The notes: a model not told the origin generated them from the letters alone. Counted from the stretch's first letter, positions 1 to 12,229 are shown. The stretch: 64,000 nt of DNA from Megamerina dolium (GCA_963854835.1 OY978528.1:56068761-56132760), one strand, 5' to 3'. Program-made: numbers and translations.

Positions 1-1322
1 CTTAAATCTGGTTGTTCTGCGCTGAATAGTTTGCAAGTTATGATGGTTAACTTTTTCTTAATTTCCGTAACTTTGTATGGGAACCCCAAGAAAGAGTGCG
101 CTTGGCACACTGATTTTTTTGCAGGTTATTTCCGACTACCATATTAATCTAAACGTCAATTATAGTTATTCTAGCCAGAAGATTGCAGAAGTTACAGCTG
201 TTTCAATTTAAAAGAAATTCGGTCATTTTGTATGGGGGCTACGATAAACAGTGGGCGTGGTGCGCCCATTTTCTGTGAGCCTAGTTGCTCGTACAATACT
301 AATCCATACCTTAAATCTCGTTGTCCTACGCTAAATGGTTTGTAATTTATGGAGCTTAAAATTTTAGTTTAATTCCCTTGACTTTGTATGGGAGACTCAT
401 GAAGGAGTGGGCGTGGCACACTTATTTTCTTCCAGATTTTTGCCGACTACGATATTAATTTAAGTGTCAATTATGGTTATTCTAGACAGAAGATTGCCGA
501 AGTTACAGCTGTTTCAATTTAAAATTTGTATGGGGCTACGATAAACACTGGGCGAGGTGCACCCATTTTCTGTGAGCCTAGTTGCTCGTACAATACTAAT
601 CCACACCTTAAATCTCGTTATTCTACGCTGAATAGTTTGAAAGTTATAACCGGTAATATTTTTTTTAATTCCCGCAACTTTGTATGGGAGACCCAAAAAG
701 GAGTGGGCGTGGCACACTGATTTTCTGCCATATTATTTCCGACTACCATGGTAATCTAAGTGTCAATTATGGTTATTCTGGACAGAAGATTGTAGAAGTT
801 ACAGCTGTTTCAATTTAAAAGAAGTACAGACACTTTGTATGAGAGCTACGCTAAAAAGTAGGCGTGGCTCAACCACTTTTGGCGAGGTTATATAGTAGTA
901 TAATATAAGTCTATGCGCCAAATATTGTTGTCCAAAGTGGTATATTGTGTGAGTTATAGCAAGTTAAAGATTTTGAAAATTTCGAGGTTAGTCGCTTTGA
1001 ATGCTTGGTGTGGGCGTGGTTATTGACCGATCATGCCCAATATCAATCCCCTCCGTACCCTTGGATCATAGATTACTTATGCCAAATTTCATCGAAATAG
1101 CTCAATATTTACTCAAGTTATCGTGCGAACCAGCCAGGTGACAGACAGACGGACGGACGGACGGACGGACGGATGGACGGACATCGTTAAATCGAAAATT
1201 TAATCGACGCTGATCACGAATATATATCTATGTCTATATCTCCGGAGATTCCTTCAAGTGGACACAAACATCTGACCGAAATGAATATACCATGCATATT
1301 GCATTATGCAGGGTATAAAAAT
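1..1322 (+). mobile_element. DINE-1-like Helentron-type element (copy A, left part outside window)
   Basis: This is the right part of a non-autonomous element whose left end lies outside the window. It contains internal tandem units with recurrent TTTGTATGGG and GGGCGTGG blocks, then a (GGAC)n tract near 1150. The terminal block carries a small palindrome (GCATATTGCATTATGC) and ends in GCAGGGTATAAAAAT. Complete copies elsewhere in the window show the other end, a stem-loop (GTCGGC-TGGG-GCCGAC) followed by an inverted sub-terminal TATACCCTGCAT. Sub-terminal inverted repeats, a central microsatellite and a terminal hairpin match the known architecture of DINE-1/Helentron-associated elements. 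The family assignment is by architecture and by resemblance of the GTCC-rich block to Drosophila DINE-1. It has no coding capacity; short open frames in the repeats are by-products. Confidence 0.75.
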
Positions 1323-1389
1323 ATATCCTCTACAATAAAGTGCTTAAATAATCAACTTCAAGTTATATCATTTTTTCTTAGTTGACATA

Positions 1390-2530
1390 TTGGGAGTATA
1401 AAAAAGTTCGTGCGGCTTTTTTTCGGAAATTGAAATTTTATTGTGAAAAATTGGTTATACATTTAATGCTCAAAGTATTGTCAGTCGCTAGCCATTACTT
1501 TTTTCCATCTTTCTGGCAGCATATGGATTCCGCCACGGAAGAAGTCGACATATTTTGAGAACATCCATGAATCGACAAAATTTCTGGCTTTTTCGTAAGA
1601 ATGGAAGCGCTGTTCTTCCAGGCCGTGTGTCATCGATCGGAACAAGTGGCAGTCGGAAGGAGCAATTTCTGGGCTATACGGCGGGTGGGGTAGGACTTTT
1701 CAGCGTTTCTAAATACGTATTAATAGGCACCTTAACATGTGGCCGAGCATTATCAATGTTGAAAAAAAACTTTATCGTATCTATCGGCGTGTTGCGGCCT
1801 TTTACGTCGCAATGCTCACATCAATTGTCACACATACAGGTCCCCTGTAATCGTCTGACACAATTTCAATAGCTCATAATACACCACACCCAGCTGGTCC
1901 CACCAAATACGCAACATGATCTTCATACCATAAATACTCGGCTTGGCCGTCGATGATGAGGCATGGCCAGGGTATTCATACTTATCTGATGTTTTAGATT
2001 ATCGTAATAGACCCACTTTTCATCGCTAGCCACAGCAGTCTTCACAAGTGAAAAATGGTGTCCGACGGATCATGGCTTCAGTTCATACGACATCCAATTT
2101 TATACCTTTCGGATCATTCCCGTTACATGGTTAATGATTGGCTGAGTGACTCCAAGTGTTTTTTTGAATTCATATTGCGTTTATGATGGATATTCATCGA
2201 GCCTTGGCTCCAATTCTTCATCCTCTGGGTCGTTATTCGTCTTTCAAATCAAAATTACCACTTTTAAATGGTGCAAACCACTTCTGACCCTTTCGTTCAG
2301 CTCAGCATGGTTGCCATAACCTTCCACTAAAATACGATGACTTTTGGCATCCTTTTTCTTCATATTAAACTAATGAAGGAAAACTTTCCGCAAAAGCACA
2401 TTATTCGGTACAAAATTTGACATTTTCGGAGCAGGCAGAAACTATATTGTTTACTCGGAATGACAGATACTGAAAAAGAAAGCCTAATGATAACACTTCA
2501 AAATGACGGTATTGCCAGATAAAACAATGG
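1390..2530 (-). mobile_element. mariner transposon remnant (family X, copy 1)
   Basis: Read on the minus strand, this stretch resembles a mariner transposase with many stops and frameshifts. Recognisable pieces are the ...PPYSPD-like region near 1660-1700, a 'DEKW..YDN'-like region near 2000-2030, and an N-terminal helix-turn-helix-like stretch near 2200-2400. A second copy of the same family, in the same orientation, lies at 45230-46135. They share the outer ends, for example the block around GCTCAAAGTATTG and the end near CCAGATAAAACAATG. No frame is intact, so it is a dead element. The exact terminal inverted repeats were not resolved. Confidence 0.7.
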
Positions 2531-2554
2531 AATAATAAATAAATTAGAAAATCT

Positions 2555-2960
2555 TAATGGTCAGTGAACAAGTCGCTTTTCTGTTTGGATCATGGAGCAG
2601 CTCGAATTGAAAGTCAAATTTTTCCGAAAAATAGCATTTTCTTACAAACAAACAAAATTCGATCTGGGGTACGGGAATCCCACAATTGATCGTCGAGGAA
2701 TCTATGCATCCAGAGAGAGTGAAAATTTTATGTGGATTTTGGAATTGTTGCATAACTGACTTCATTTTTATATTTTTAATACTCTTGGAAATATCATTAT
2801 GCTCAAGAAGTCATGATATTTTGAGCGCTAATTTCGATAATAGTGTTATCAGCCAACAAGACTGTGTCAATTGGCCTATTCTAAGCTGCAGCTTGGCCAA
2901 TGTTTATGTGGCTCCAATTCTGAAAGGTATTAGGCCATTATGGTGAATGTTGTAAAGTGG
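2555..2960 (+). mobile_element. DUF4817/DDE-type (Tc1/mariner superfamily) transposase remnant
   Basis: A broken plus-strand reading gives pieces typical of the DDE half of DUF4817-type insect transposases: a 'NKQN..WGT..PQ..VEE..HP.RV...CGFW' series at about 2640-2745, and near 2840-2900 an 'NFDNSVIS...VNWP..SC' series that normally precedes the last catalytic residues. The following 'LTPLDYFLWG' region is degraded. Stops and frameshifts make it non-functional. A second remnant of this type, containing the N-terminal DUF4817 helix, is at 59545-60112 on the other strand. Recognition is from family memory, without a search. Confidence 0.6.
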
Positions 2961-3107
2961 AGACAAAAGTCAACAAAATCTTGTAGGTCACGGTACTGCA
3001 AAACCAACCGAGGCAGCCGTTATATTCCATTAATAACATGGGTTTTTGTTATTTCTAATAAAACCATAATAAACCAAACAAAATCGATTTTTGTTAGGCT
3101 CCGAATC

Positions 3108-3326
3108 ATCCTTTGGACAGTATTAGAACAGCCCCCTTCTCGGTTCCAACGGTAGTACCCTTATGACATTACTTTTTCTCACAGAGTTCTTTCAAAAGTT
3201 AAAAAATTTACGGCAAATCCTTAGCATCGAAAAAATTCCCAATTACTTGAACACGGGAGTATATCACGGCTTATTTTTAGATAGTAGAAGACCAACATGC
3301 TAACCGACTAAACTACGACCCATAAA
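3108..3326 (-). mobile_element. tRNA-derived SINE, degenerate copy
   Basis: On the minus strand the tRNA-like head lies near 3290-3326 (GTAGTTTAGTCGGTTAGCATG, an A-box-like stretch). The body is recognisable by the 'gttccaacggtag' and 'gacattactttttctcacagagttcttt' blocks shared with better copies at 4552, 33012, 34732 and 55943. It is highly diverged and lacks the 3' tail. Confidence 0.6.
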
Positions 3327-4551
3327 GTGAATGTACGCATAAAATATGTGATTTTTTTGGTAGTTCCAGTTGATTTTTACATTTCTATATATTATATAAT
3401 GAAATCTCTCAAAGGTACATCACAAATAATACGTCTTTCTTTGCGAAAAACTACAAAATAGTATATTGATTCATATTGTTCATAATTTTTATCGCATGAT
3501 TATCATTGGTTATCATTTATGTATTGTTTATTTTGTCAATAAAATTTAGCATAAAAGATATGCAATCAAATATATGGATAACGTTATATAATGTTAAAAA
3601 AAACAAAAAGAAAACAAGCGGAAGTATGAATAAACCGCAAATATGAAGATTTTAATATGGTTTTTTATTTATCATCATTAATAATGTTATCTGTATTTCT
3701 CGAAATGAAAAAAGCACTATTCTCTAGGTCTAACAACCAATACCCACAGCTACCAGTATTTATAAAATCAAGTACTTTAGTAGATTTTTGGGATTGTTGG
3801 TCTCTTTCTCTCTCTATCTATTTCCCTGTTCTCTATACCTCTATCTCCATAGCAGTGTTGCCACAGCAAAAAATTTTTGTATACCAAAAACTAAAAAAAA
3901 AATAACAAAAAACTACCATTTTTTAAAATCAACAGTAACAAACTATATACACGTTTATTTGAAATTTCAGGTACGTACATATCAAATAATATAATACAAA
4001 TCACATTTCAGACTGTGACTTCACAATTTAGTACATAAAAATTCTCTCTTAGATGGAAGTGTCATATTAAAAAAAACCGACAGAAACTATTTAAAAGTTT
4101 TCAATTAGCTGTACTTCCATAGTGAAAATTAACGCATTTTGCTCTAATAAGATACGGCTATAAAAAAACAACGGATAATTTCATTTCATAGTTATTCTTT
4201 CCAATATGACATTCTTCCAGCATGTGTTCCTTAAAGCTAAATATACTGAGATCAACAATTTTTAAAATAAAATATAATACACTACAAAACTACTCACTTC
4301 TCACTACTAACAGTTGCCACTGTGAGATCCGTGTGTGGATTTTAGCAAAAGAGCTTAAGCAAAAGAGTCAATTAGAATAGGGCTGCTGAATATCCCACTC
4401 TAATATAAAACTGAAATTAATGTAAGTGTAAGTCAGATCAATTACAGATCAAATTACAAACTACAGAAGTAAAAGCACGCTTACATTCATACATAAAAAA
4501 ATACATGATATTTCATATCTATTTTTAAATATCACAATTTAAATGCAACGT
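3327..4551. other. AT-rich spacer, no gene recognised
   Basis: This stretch is AT-rich with poly-A/T runs. Its short open frames (near 3657-3994) have low-complexity composition and no recognisable motif. No RNA gene or complete mobile element was seen. Confidence 0.6.
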
Positions 4552-4815
4552 GGGTGCAGTAGCTCAGTGCTTAGTGTGTTGGTCTTCTGATCTATAGGTA
4601 GTGGGTTCAATCCAGGACTGAGGCATAACAAATTTAATATCGAAAAGATTTTTCTTTCGAACGGTACCCACCTGTAGGCAAGCAATTGGAAAATCTTCCG
4701 GCAGTAGCAATTTGCCATGGAAAAGCTTCTAAAAGAACTCTGTGATAAAGTTCATAAAAAGTGATGTCACAAGAGTTCTGTCGTTCGGAACAGGCTAAAA
4801 TATGTGGGTCTCAAA
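4552..4815 (+). mobile_element. tRNA-derived SINE
   Basis: The copy starts with GGGTGCAGTAGCTCAGTG, a tRNA-like A-box, and has a B-box-like GGGTTCAATCC about 45 bases further on. This is the internal RNA polymerase III promoter arrangement of tRNA-derived SINEs. The tRNA-like head is followed by a body with TTCTTTCGAACGGTACCCA and GTTCTGTCGTTCGGAA blocks that recur in every copy in the window. Homology fades after about 4815, before the 3' tail. It is not a functional tRNA gene, because the head runs directly into the SINE body and is repeated elsewhere with the same body. Confidence 0.75.
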
Positions 4816-4965
4816 ACTTCAATGAATTTATACCTTCAAGGATTTTTGAAACTTACATTAATATTTTTTAGAGGATTTACACACAAATTAGTTTATATTC
4901 ATATAGTACAAATAGATTCCGAAGATCTTTTTGGTCAAGCTTCTCCTTCAGTTCTGTTGTATGTA

Positions 4966-5020
4966 TTGAATTTAGACAGTATTGGAAAGAACCTACTTAA
5001 ATTATACGGTTCCAAATGAG
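4966..5020 (-). mobile_element. SINE body fragment, inverted
   Basis: The plus strand reads TTAGACAGTATTGGAAAG... then ACGGTTCCAAATGAG. This is the reverse complement of the SINE segment 'ccggttccgaa...aggtcccttctaatactgtccaaatt'. It lies in inverted orientation 150 bases beyond the forward SINE copy. Confidence 0.55.
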
Positions 5021-5772
5021 AATAACGTTTTGAAACACTAAGCAGGGTTGGGAAATACTTCCTGATAAAAAATTTTGTATTTCCAGGGCAACGTGCAAAT
5101 ACTTTTTAACATCGGACGGATAAAAAGACGGACCCCAGGTGTGCGATGGATCCTTTGAGGGTCATTTTACTAGATATCTGGCACAAATTAGAATTAAGAA
5201 TGACAAAGGAGCAACTAAGTTTCAGCAAGCATGCTTTCAATACTCTCACAGTAAAAATTGTTAGTTTACTTTTAATTCCAGTTGGTATTTTTGGAATTAA
5301 ATTTGATTTTAATCCAAAACAGTATTATTTTTGTGACACCTGTAATTAATTTTATTCCATGGGTCATTATTTTAAAACTATTAAATATTCTTACAAGTTC
5401 ATTAAATCAAAAATGGTTTAAAAACAAACCCTTAATCAATGTCGAAAGCTTTGTTCTCAAAATATTTTTTTTTAATTCTTCTTAGTTTTAAGTATTTCTT
5501 TACAGTTTTTTAACAATTAAAAAACAATTCCGATTGTTCAATAACATTGCGAGACCGCGAAGGTCTATAATTTATATGTAATTATATGCCAATATATTAT
5601 ATACCTAACTAAATAATATTATATACTAATTAATTTTATTTTATTTCAAATAAAATGTAATAAAATAATAAAATTAATTCCAGAAAAGTATTTAATACTT
5701 TCTATTCCAATTTTCAGATATATCCAAAACTATTTCAGTTTTCTTTTAAAATCCCAAAAACTGTACAATTTA
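5021..5772. other. AT-rich spacer, no gene recognised
   Basis: AT-rich sequence. The two small frames at 5146-5485 have no recognisable motif. Nothing else was identified. Confidence 0.55.
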
Positions 5773-6100
5773 AGCAAGTAGGAGTACGGCAACTACATCA
5801 CTAATAGTTTTCCTACTCATTGACAACAGTGAACGAGTTCTTCCATTGTCAAGAGTTGGCCAGGTTTTCCTAGTAGTAACACAAGAGCTCTTATCCCGCC
5901 ATCTTCAGTTGGCTATAGTGAGGAAATGTTGTGTGGCAAGAAGCGTCCATGTTACAAGCGGAAATACTGGTTGATGAGATTAATAAATCTCTGGCGACCT
6001 AGTGCCCGATCTTGCCAATTCTTCTGCCTCACAATTCACTGGAATATCTCTATGCCCCGGTACCCATACAATGTGTAGATTGTATTGGTATAAATATCTT
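5773..6100 (-). mobile_element. LINE remnant: RNase H end and downstream region
   Basis: On the minus strand, 5970-6090 translates to an RNase H-like tail with 'VWVPGHRDIP.N..AEELAR', the motif that ends the RNase H domain of I/R1/LOA-type LINEs. The part at 5780-5960 parallels 6459-6650 in the adjacent copy, sharing blocks around CCCGCCATCTTC and GGTTTTCCT. It is a second, shorter copy of the same LINE family, placed immediately beyond the 3' tail of the next element. It has no open frame. Confidence 0.65.
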
Positions 6101-6103
6101 TGA

Positions 6104-8715
6104 AGGTTAGGTTAGGTTATGCGGCCGCCCCCCAAAGGGGGGCGTACTTAGGCCAAATAATTGGCCCATTGTGTCACCATGCATCGTTGATGCTTACCAT
6201 CCTATTTCCTCTGTTAAGCGGAACCATTGGGATTTCCTAATGAATAGAGCAATGTCCCTGACATGGGTGCAAGCTCAGTGGTATCTGTAAAAAAGGCACT
6301 CCCTAGTAGAGTGTGCCTTCTGCGTGCCAAGGTGGGGCATCTACAGAGGAAGTGGTGAACACTTTCCTCCTCTTCCTCGTCCTGGCAGCTGCGACAAAAA
6401 TCGTTGGCCGGTAAGCCGAGCCTTGCAGCATGCCTACCCACAAGCCAGTGGCCCGTGAGTACGGCGACTACATTACTGGTGGTTTTCCTGCCCATTGACA
6501 ACAATGAACGGGTTCGTCTATTGTCAAGGGTTGGCCAGATTTTCCTAGTGGTAGCACAAGAGCTCTCATCCCGCCATCTTCTGTTGGCTATGGTGAGATA
6601 ATGTTATGTGATAAGAAGCTTGCATGTTGCAAGCGGAATTCCGGCATATAATTCTGGAATATGAAAGATATTGTATTACAGCGAAGCCACATTGCCGCCT
6701 CTTTTATAGCCATAATCTCGGCTTGAAAAACACTACAAAAATCGGGTAACCGGAACTTAAGCTTAACGCGTAGAGAATCAGGAAAGACGCCATCTCCTAC
6801 CCTTCCCTCGGCATAATTGTGCCGTTTGTGCACAATTATGCCGAGTGAACTCCACCCCTATTCTATTCTTCCCTTGAGGGAATGTGGGTTGAGAATCTAT
6901 TGTCAAAACATGGTATGGGAATGGTATAGTCGTTGGCATCTGGAATTGTAGTGCACACCTCCAATGCTCGTATCCTGGTTGAGCCCAGTATGAAGCATGC
7001 TGACATAAGTGCTCTCTTTTTGCCAAATAAATCCACAGCAAGTAGATGAAAAAGCGAGTAGAGTGCTTTTGACGGGGTGGTTCTTAGAGCGCCTGTTGTC
7101 AACACTGCAGACGTCTTTTGATCCTTGTCTATTAGCCTTCTATGTGCCTCCTTATTTAAGGATTCTCACCAGACCACCACTCCGTAAAAAGGAATTGGTC
7201 TAAAGACTGCGCATGATACGATTGTAGAACTTTATCCTCCATACTTTACCTATGGGGGCTCTTACAGGAATAGAGCGCAGCTGTTGCTGTACGCAGCAGA
7301 ATTTTCCACTTCTTCTGGGTTTATGTTATTGAAGCCCCTCTCAATATCTAGAAAAGTGACCAGACTATATTCTTTGCAGTGCATAGATGTTTTGATCCTC
7401 TCCTCTATAAGTAGAGGCTACTAGTAGCCACTGAAGAGATCTTAGCTCGGTTGAATTGCTGTCGACACTCCTTCTTTAATGTGATGATCTCTACCGACCA
7501 CCAACGAAGTCTCTTCTTCCTTAGAGTCCTACTAATTGAACAGGACGCTATAGCAACTTTCCTGCAAGCTTCTCTAATTTGATGAACAGCGGTCTAAAGT
7601 TACTCCTCATTTTACAAGTTTGAGGGCGCCGTGTAAGTGAGGGATTTTTATTTAGGATGGCCCTATACTTATCCCAATTTTTACGATTTCTTTTTAAAAA
7701 TGGTATCTACTTTTGTGGCCTTATATCAAGGCGGAATATACCTATGAACCGAGAAAGTGTATTCTTTAAAAACCCTCCATTCACTAACTAGAGAGTCTGA
7801 AGAGCGATTTGTAAGGGTGATATCTAAAACCTCCTACCTATTACTAGCTCGGTAATATAGCTCGGTTTTGTACCCATGTTTGAGAGAACCAAGTTAGAAC
7901 TAATAATATATTCAAAAAGTGACTCACCTCGATCGTTGATGTCTAAGCTGCCCAGTATATAATGGCGTGCGTTAGCGTCGACTCCCAACACCAGATTCGC
8001 CTCGCGTTTCTCCGCCTCCCGAACCGCTTTCCTTATTATGGAGTGAGGTCGGGGCCAATGTGATTATGGGCCATATACGCTGACATCAGCCAGTATATAT
8101 GGGATTGATGATCTAACACAATGGTCACAGTATCCTTGTCACTATAATCAGATAGTAGCAATGCTTTGTAGCATTTCTTCACTAGAATACATGATCGAGG
8201 CTTACATGCGTTTTGAACGTAGTATAATCCATAGTCAGGAGCTTAGTCCGCGCACCTTGTTAGAATAATTAATTATTAGTATTAGAATAATGTTCCTCCG
8301 CTTTATCGCTTATGCCAAAGACAAGAGCTGCGGAAACTGCTTTAGAGTGGTGCAGATAAATCTGGACCACCCTGAGCATCTTCGTTTGCAGTTATTAATA
8401 CAGACGCTTCGGTCACCGTCGTATCGGTGTCCATGTCGTCTCAGCATAGGAGCTCGTCTTCCGCTGTGTTAGCTTCCACATTTCGGAGTGTTGGCCAACC
8501 ATCTCAGACGTTGAAAGCGTATCGCTGTCTTCGTCGCACGCATATCTTCCACCTAGGTCCAACTTTCTTTTATCCCCTGGTTTTGGAACTTCTTTTCTGC
8601 ATCTTTCTCATAGACTTTGAGGGTGATTTGGGAGTAACCATACCATGTCATCCCACTCTGTTTGACGAGTACTGCCAAGGATTGCTCATTCAGAACCAAA
8701 ACAATCTGTCTTGAG
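6104..8715 (-). mobile_element. RNase H-encoding LINE (I/R1/LOA-type), degenerate copy
   Basis: This is a minus-strand non-LTR retrotransposon with several frameshifts and large internal deletions. In transcription order: gag-like residues near 8600-8710 ('AVLVKQSGMTWYGYSQITLK'); an endonuclease piece near 7930-7990 ('LVLGVDANARHYILGSLDI'); an RT motif A region near 7300-7370 ('FLDIERGFNNI'); an RNase H segment near 6690-6780 ('FRLPDFCSVFQAEIMAI', containing the conserved E); and a Cys/His segment near 6300-6420 ('DFCRSCQDEEEEE..HHFLC.CP'). The 3' UTR ends with an 8-bp GC stem-loop (6126-6144) and TAACC units (6104-6120). The element cannot encode protein now. The clade is inferred from RNase H plus the C-terminal Cys/His pattern. 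Its tail resembles that of the SINEs in this window. Confidence 0.75.
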
Positions 8716-9017
8716 TTCTCCTTGGCCTCTCTTTATTTTTCTATATCTTATTTAAATTTATTCCAAATAGAGTATTAACACCAAGTATTAACACTAACTT
8801 TCTCAATGTTCTCTCTCTCTCTTTTTTTGCTTAAACCAACATGGTTTTAAATCTAATACTTTCTGGAGTTGTTTTATATAAATATCAAAATAGTATTAAC
8901 ATTATACTAAATTTTTTACTGTGCTGAAATGGTGCTACAGGTCACTATTACTAATTAGGCAGAAGAAGAAGGATATAAAGACCATAAATAATTATCTTAT
9001 TGGTAAGATTATTCTTT
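8716..9017. other. AT-rich spacer
   Basis: AT-rich sequence with a short (CT)n tract near 8810-8822. Nothing else was recognised. Confidence 0.55.
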
Positions 9018-10045
9018 CAGGTGTAGCAAAACTAGATCCATTGTTTTTCCAATAGATGACTTTAGTAATCTGTATCTCGCTTTGTATAAGTGCGATCGGG
9101 TTACGCTAGATGGCGTTAGAAAGATAGGATTTCATACTAAGAAACTTTACAGTTTTACAAACACAACAGTTTTATGATTGCTTGACTCAGTATTGTTTGA
9201 GCATGCGTCAAAGATGGACATCACTAAGGTGAAAATACGCCATATTTTACAGTTTTTCTTCGATAAAGGAGAAATGGTCCTGATACTGTAACAGGCAACC
9301 ACGTGCAATTTTGGTTTCATCGATTCCGTTCCGGTAGTTTTGATGTCAAAGATGCACCACGGTCTAGAAGGCCAATTGTCGAAAATATCGATAAAATAAT
9401 AGAAATCCTCGAGTCTGACCGTGATGTAAGTACTGTTTCTATTGTCCGGGAGTTAAACATTGCACAAAAAACCATTTGGAACCATTTAAATAAAGCTCGA
9501 TGCAAAAATAAGCTCGATGTATGGGTGCCACACGAGTTAACGGAAAAGAAACCTCATGGACAGAATTTCCATCTGCTAATCGCTGCTGAATCGCAACAAA
9601 ATCGATCCATTTCTGAAGCGGATGGTTATTGGTGATGAAAAGTGGGTCACTTACGACAACGTCAAGTGAAAACGGTCGTAGTCGAATTGTGGTGAGCCGG
9701 CGCAAACGGTGGCCAAGCCAGGATTGATGGTCGGGAAAGTTTTGCTATGTGTTTGATGGGATTAGCAGGGAAACATATACTATGAGCTGCTTCCCTACGG
9801 CCAAACTCTTAACTCGGACCTGTATTGTCAACAATTGGCCCGTCTGAAGGAAGCAATCGCCCAGAAGTGGCCAGCTTTGGCCAATAGGAGTGGAATTGCG
9901 TTCCATCAGGACAATGGCAGGTCACACACATCGATAGTGACTCGCCAGAAACTCCGGGATCTTAATTGGGAGGTTCTTATGCATCCACCTTATAGTCCGG
10001 ACCTGGCACCTGGCACCGGATCATTCTAACTATGCTAAAGTGATG
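9018..10045 (+). mobile_element. mariner transposon remnant (family Y, copy 1)
   Basis: The 5' non-coding part from about 9039 is nearly the same as that of the copy at 34972. The open frame 9303-9635 gives a mariner N-terminal region ('FRSGSFDVKDAPRSRRP...', then a helix-turn-helix 'STVSIVRELNIAQKTIWNHL'). The frame at 9835-10029 gives the catalytic region with 'FHQDN.RSHTS' and 'HPPYSPDLAP'. The sequence then jumps from LAP directly to the 3' UTR, losing the catalytic residue that normally follows SPDLAPSD, and homology ends near 10043. Internal stops near 9635-9660, the deletion near 10012 and loss of the 3' end make it inactive. Confidence 0.8.
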
Positions 10046-10239
10046 GGCACCATGGCCAGCTGTAACAAACTTTAATCTGTAAAACGATTATGCACGATCG
10101 ACATTTGATTTAAAGTAATGTTAACCACTGATTACAACAATTTAATAGCCTTGTGGTTTTTGTTCGCAAAAAAATGCGAAAATTCGTCAACATAGTCATT
10201 CAACCGAAAACTAAAGCTCATTGCTAAAGCAAAATATTG
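10046..10239. other. spacer between two mariner remnants
   Basis: No feature recognised; AT-rich. Confidence 0.5.
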
Positions 10240-10745
10240 TGGTCAGACGTACCGAATGTACGATGTCCATGTTAAGCTGGATCTTTTAGGTTCATTAACG
10301 TAAGATATTTTCTCAATAACTTTTGTACAACGTGTTGGTATAGCTCCAACGATGAATCGACTGCTTAGGGTCGACCTTAATACTAGAATCCATAACAACA
10401 GAAAACTTATTCTGTACTGTACGACATCTATGCGGATGCAAATTAGCAATTAGTTGAATTTTTCGGAATTGCCTCCAGTGCCCTCGTTGAAGCCCGTTGT
10501 ATGGTCTGAGTGTCATCAAAAAAGCATCCTTTCAACTTCAATTTCAGTTTTGGGAACAAAAAAAAGTCGCACGGTGCCAAATCAGGTGATTACGGCGGCT
10601 GATTCAACACACAGACTTGATTCCGAGCCAAAAATTGACGAACAATGAGTGCTGTGTGACTCGTTGCATTATCGTGCAACAGAGACCAATTTCAATATCA
10701 AACGAACACGTGTTTTGTAAAATGATTGTCAATAAACATTAAATG
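10240..10745 (-). mobile_element. mariner transposon remnant (family Z), C-terminal half
   Basis: On the minus strand 10690-10620 reads 'LLHDNATSHTALIVRQFL', and 10600-10540 reads 'SPDLAPCDFFLFPKL'. These are the second and third catalytic blocks of a mariner DD34D transposase. Downstream, 10260-10500 continues as a degraded C-terminus. The sequence differs clearly from families X and Y in this window. No N-terminal half was seen, so this is a truncated remnant. Confidence 0.75.
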
Positions 10746-12229
10746 TCAACCAAATGCCATAAAATTTTAACAGTTAGTAGAGGAAGGTTGAAGCTTCAAA
10801 ACACATGTGCTCACACATAGATGGCGCGCTTGGTTGCTGAGATATGGTTCGAATCTGAATACATAATTGTCACACCTTGTATGCCTGTTATGATATTTTA
10901 TCATATTAGATCATAATTAAATGGGTAACTATTGCGGATGTTGCAAAACTAGCTTATGCAAATATGAATTACTGAAAATGAAATAATTAATATATGATAT
11001 TATGAAACACATTTGCTTTTTAATTTCATTTTAATTTTCACCAAATATCAAAGGTAAAAGAATGTAAAAAAACTCGTTAGATTCGCAAAGGTTGATTTTA
11101 CTGATGCAAAAATATTCATACATACATAGATATGTATTTCGGAAAAAATAAAAACTTAAATAAACTTCATATTAATTAAACTAATTTATTGAGCTAATTT
11201 AATTTTAATTTAATTCAACAAAAAAAAAAAAAATATTGGAAAATGAAATTAACAATTCAAATACGAATATTAACCATCGACGTACGCACATAATATGCCA
11301 TTAATATATTTCGATATCATCGCTGAGAGGAAAATAAAACAAAACAAAAAAAACTACACCAAAATGGCATAATATCGAGTCAAATGCATTAATTCAAATT
11401 AAAACTCGATGAGATGACCACAACGCTAAACTCGCATAATGGACCCGCATACCAACATATGAATGTGCAGAGGTAACTTATATAGGAGTATACTCGCATA
11501 TGTAAATATTTCGTTTACTCAAGGTATACATTAGAATGAATTTTTAAATTATACATATTAATCTCCAGCTAATACTATTATTTTTTATCTAATTTATATT
11601 TATAAAATAAAACAAATATTTTACTTATAAGAAGACTGAAGAATAAAATAACAATATTTATTTCATTTTGAAATCTCAAGGAAGTTGTATTGTTTTTTTT
11701 TTTTAATGAAATAGAATAAAATGAACAAATGTTTTATTTATAGTAAATTATATTCATACTAGTGAACACTCATATGAAGTGGTCATGAAAAACAACCGAA
11801 TTTCGAGTAAATTTGCACATCTTTTATGTGTATGGATTGGGTATGACGAATTTTTTGGGTGATTGTCAAGGCTCATTAATTAATTACCACGAGTATATAG
11901 AACGAGTATATCGATCAGTGATACGAGTTCCAATATTTTTTTACTAGATGGCTGTATTATATCTCGTAAGGTATTTAAAAAAAATGTCAAGACTTGTTTT
12001 CATTGGAAAAGAGACATTTTGTAGTACAAAAATTTTTGTAGTACAGAATGTAAGTATGAAAGTATGTAAGTTTTTTTTTTTATTACAATTCCTCTTTATT
12101 CTTCTTGATATATGATACTATATCAGAATATATTCTTGTTGTACATTATTGTATTTTAAATAATAATAACAATAATTCAAATGTGAGTTATAGGGTGTAA
12201 AATATGGGGCAGCTGAAATTGTGAATGGT
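10746..12229. other. AT-rich spacer, no gene recognised
   Basis: Strongly AT-rich, with poly-A at 11220-11234 and poly-T near 11693-11704. No coding signal, RNA gene or mobile element was identified. Confidence 0.6.

Noticed and set aside
4552..4625. tRNA gene with A- and B-box-like sequence
   Set aside because: The same head is followed by the same non-tRNA body in several copies, without a complete cloverleaf or own terminator. It is a SINE head.
6108..6120. Telomeric or interstitial TTAGG array
   Set aside because: Only about three units, placed exactly at the 3' end of a LINE; explained as a retroelement tail.
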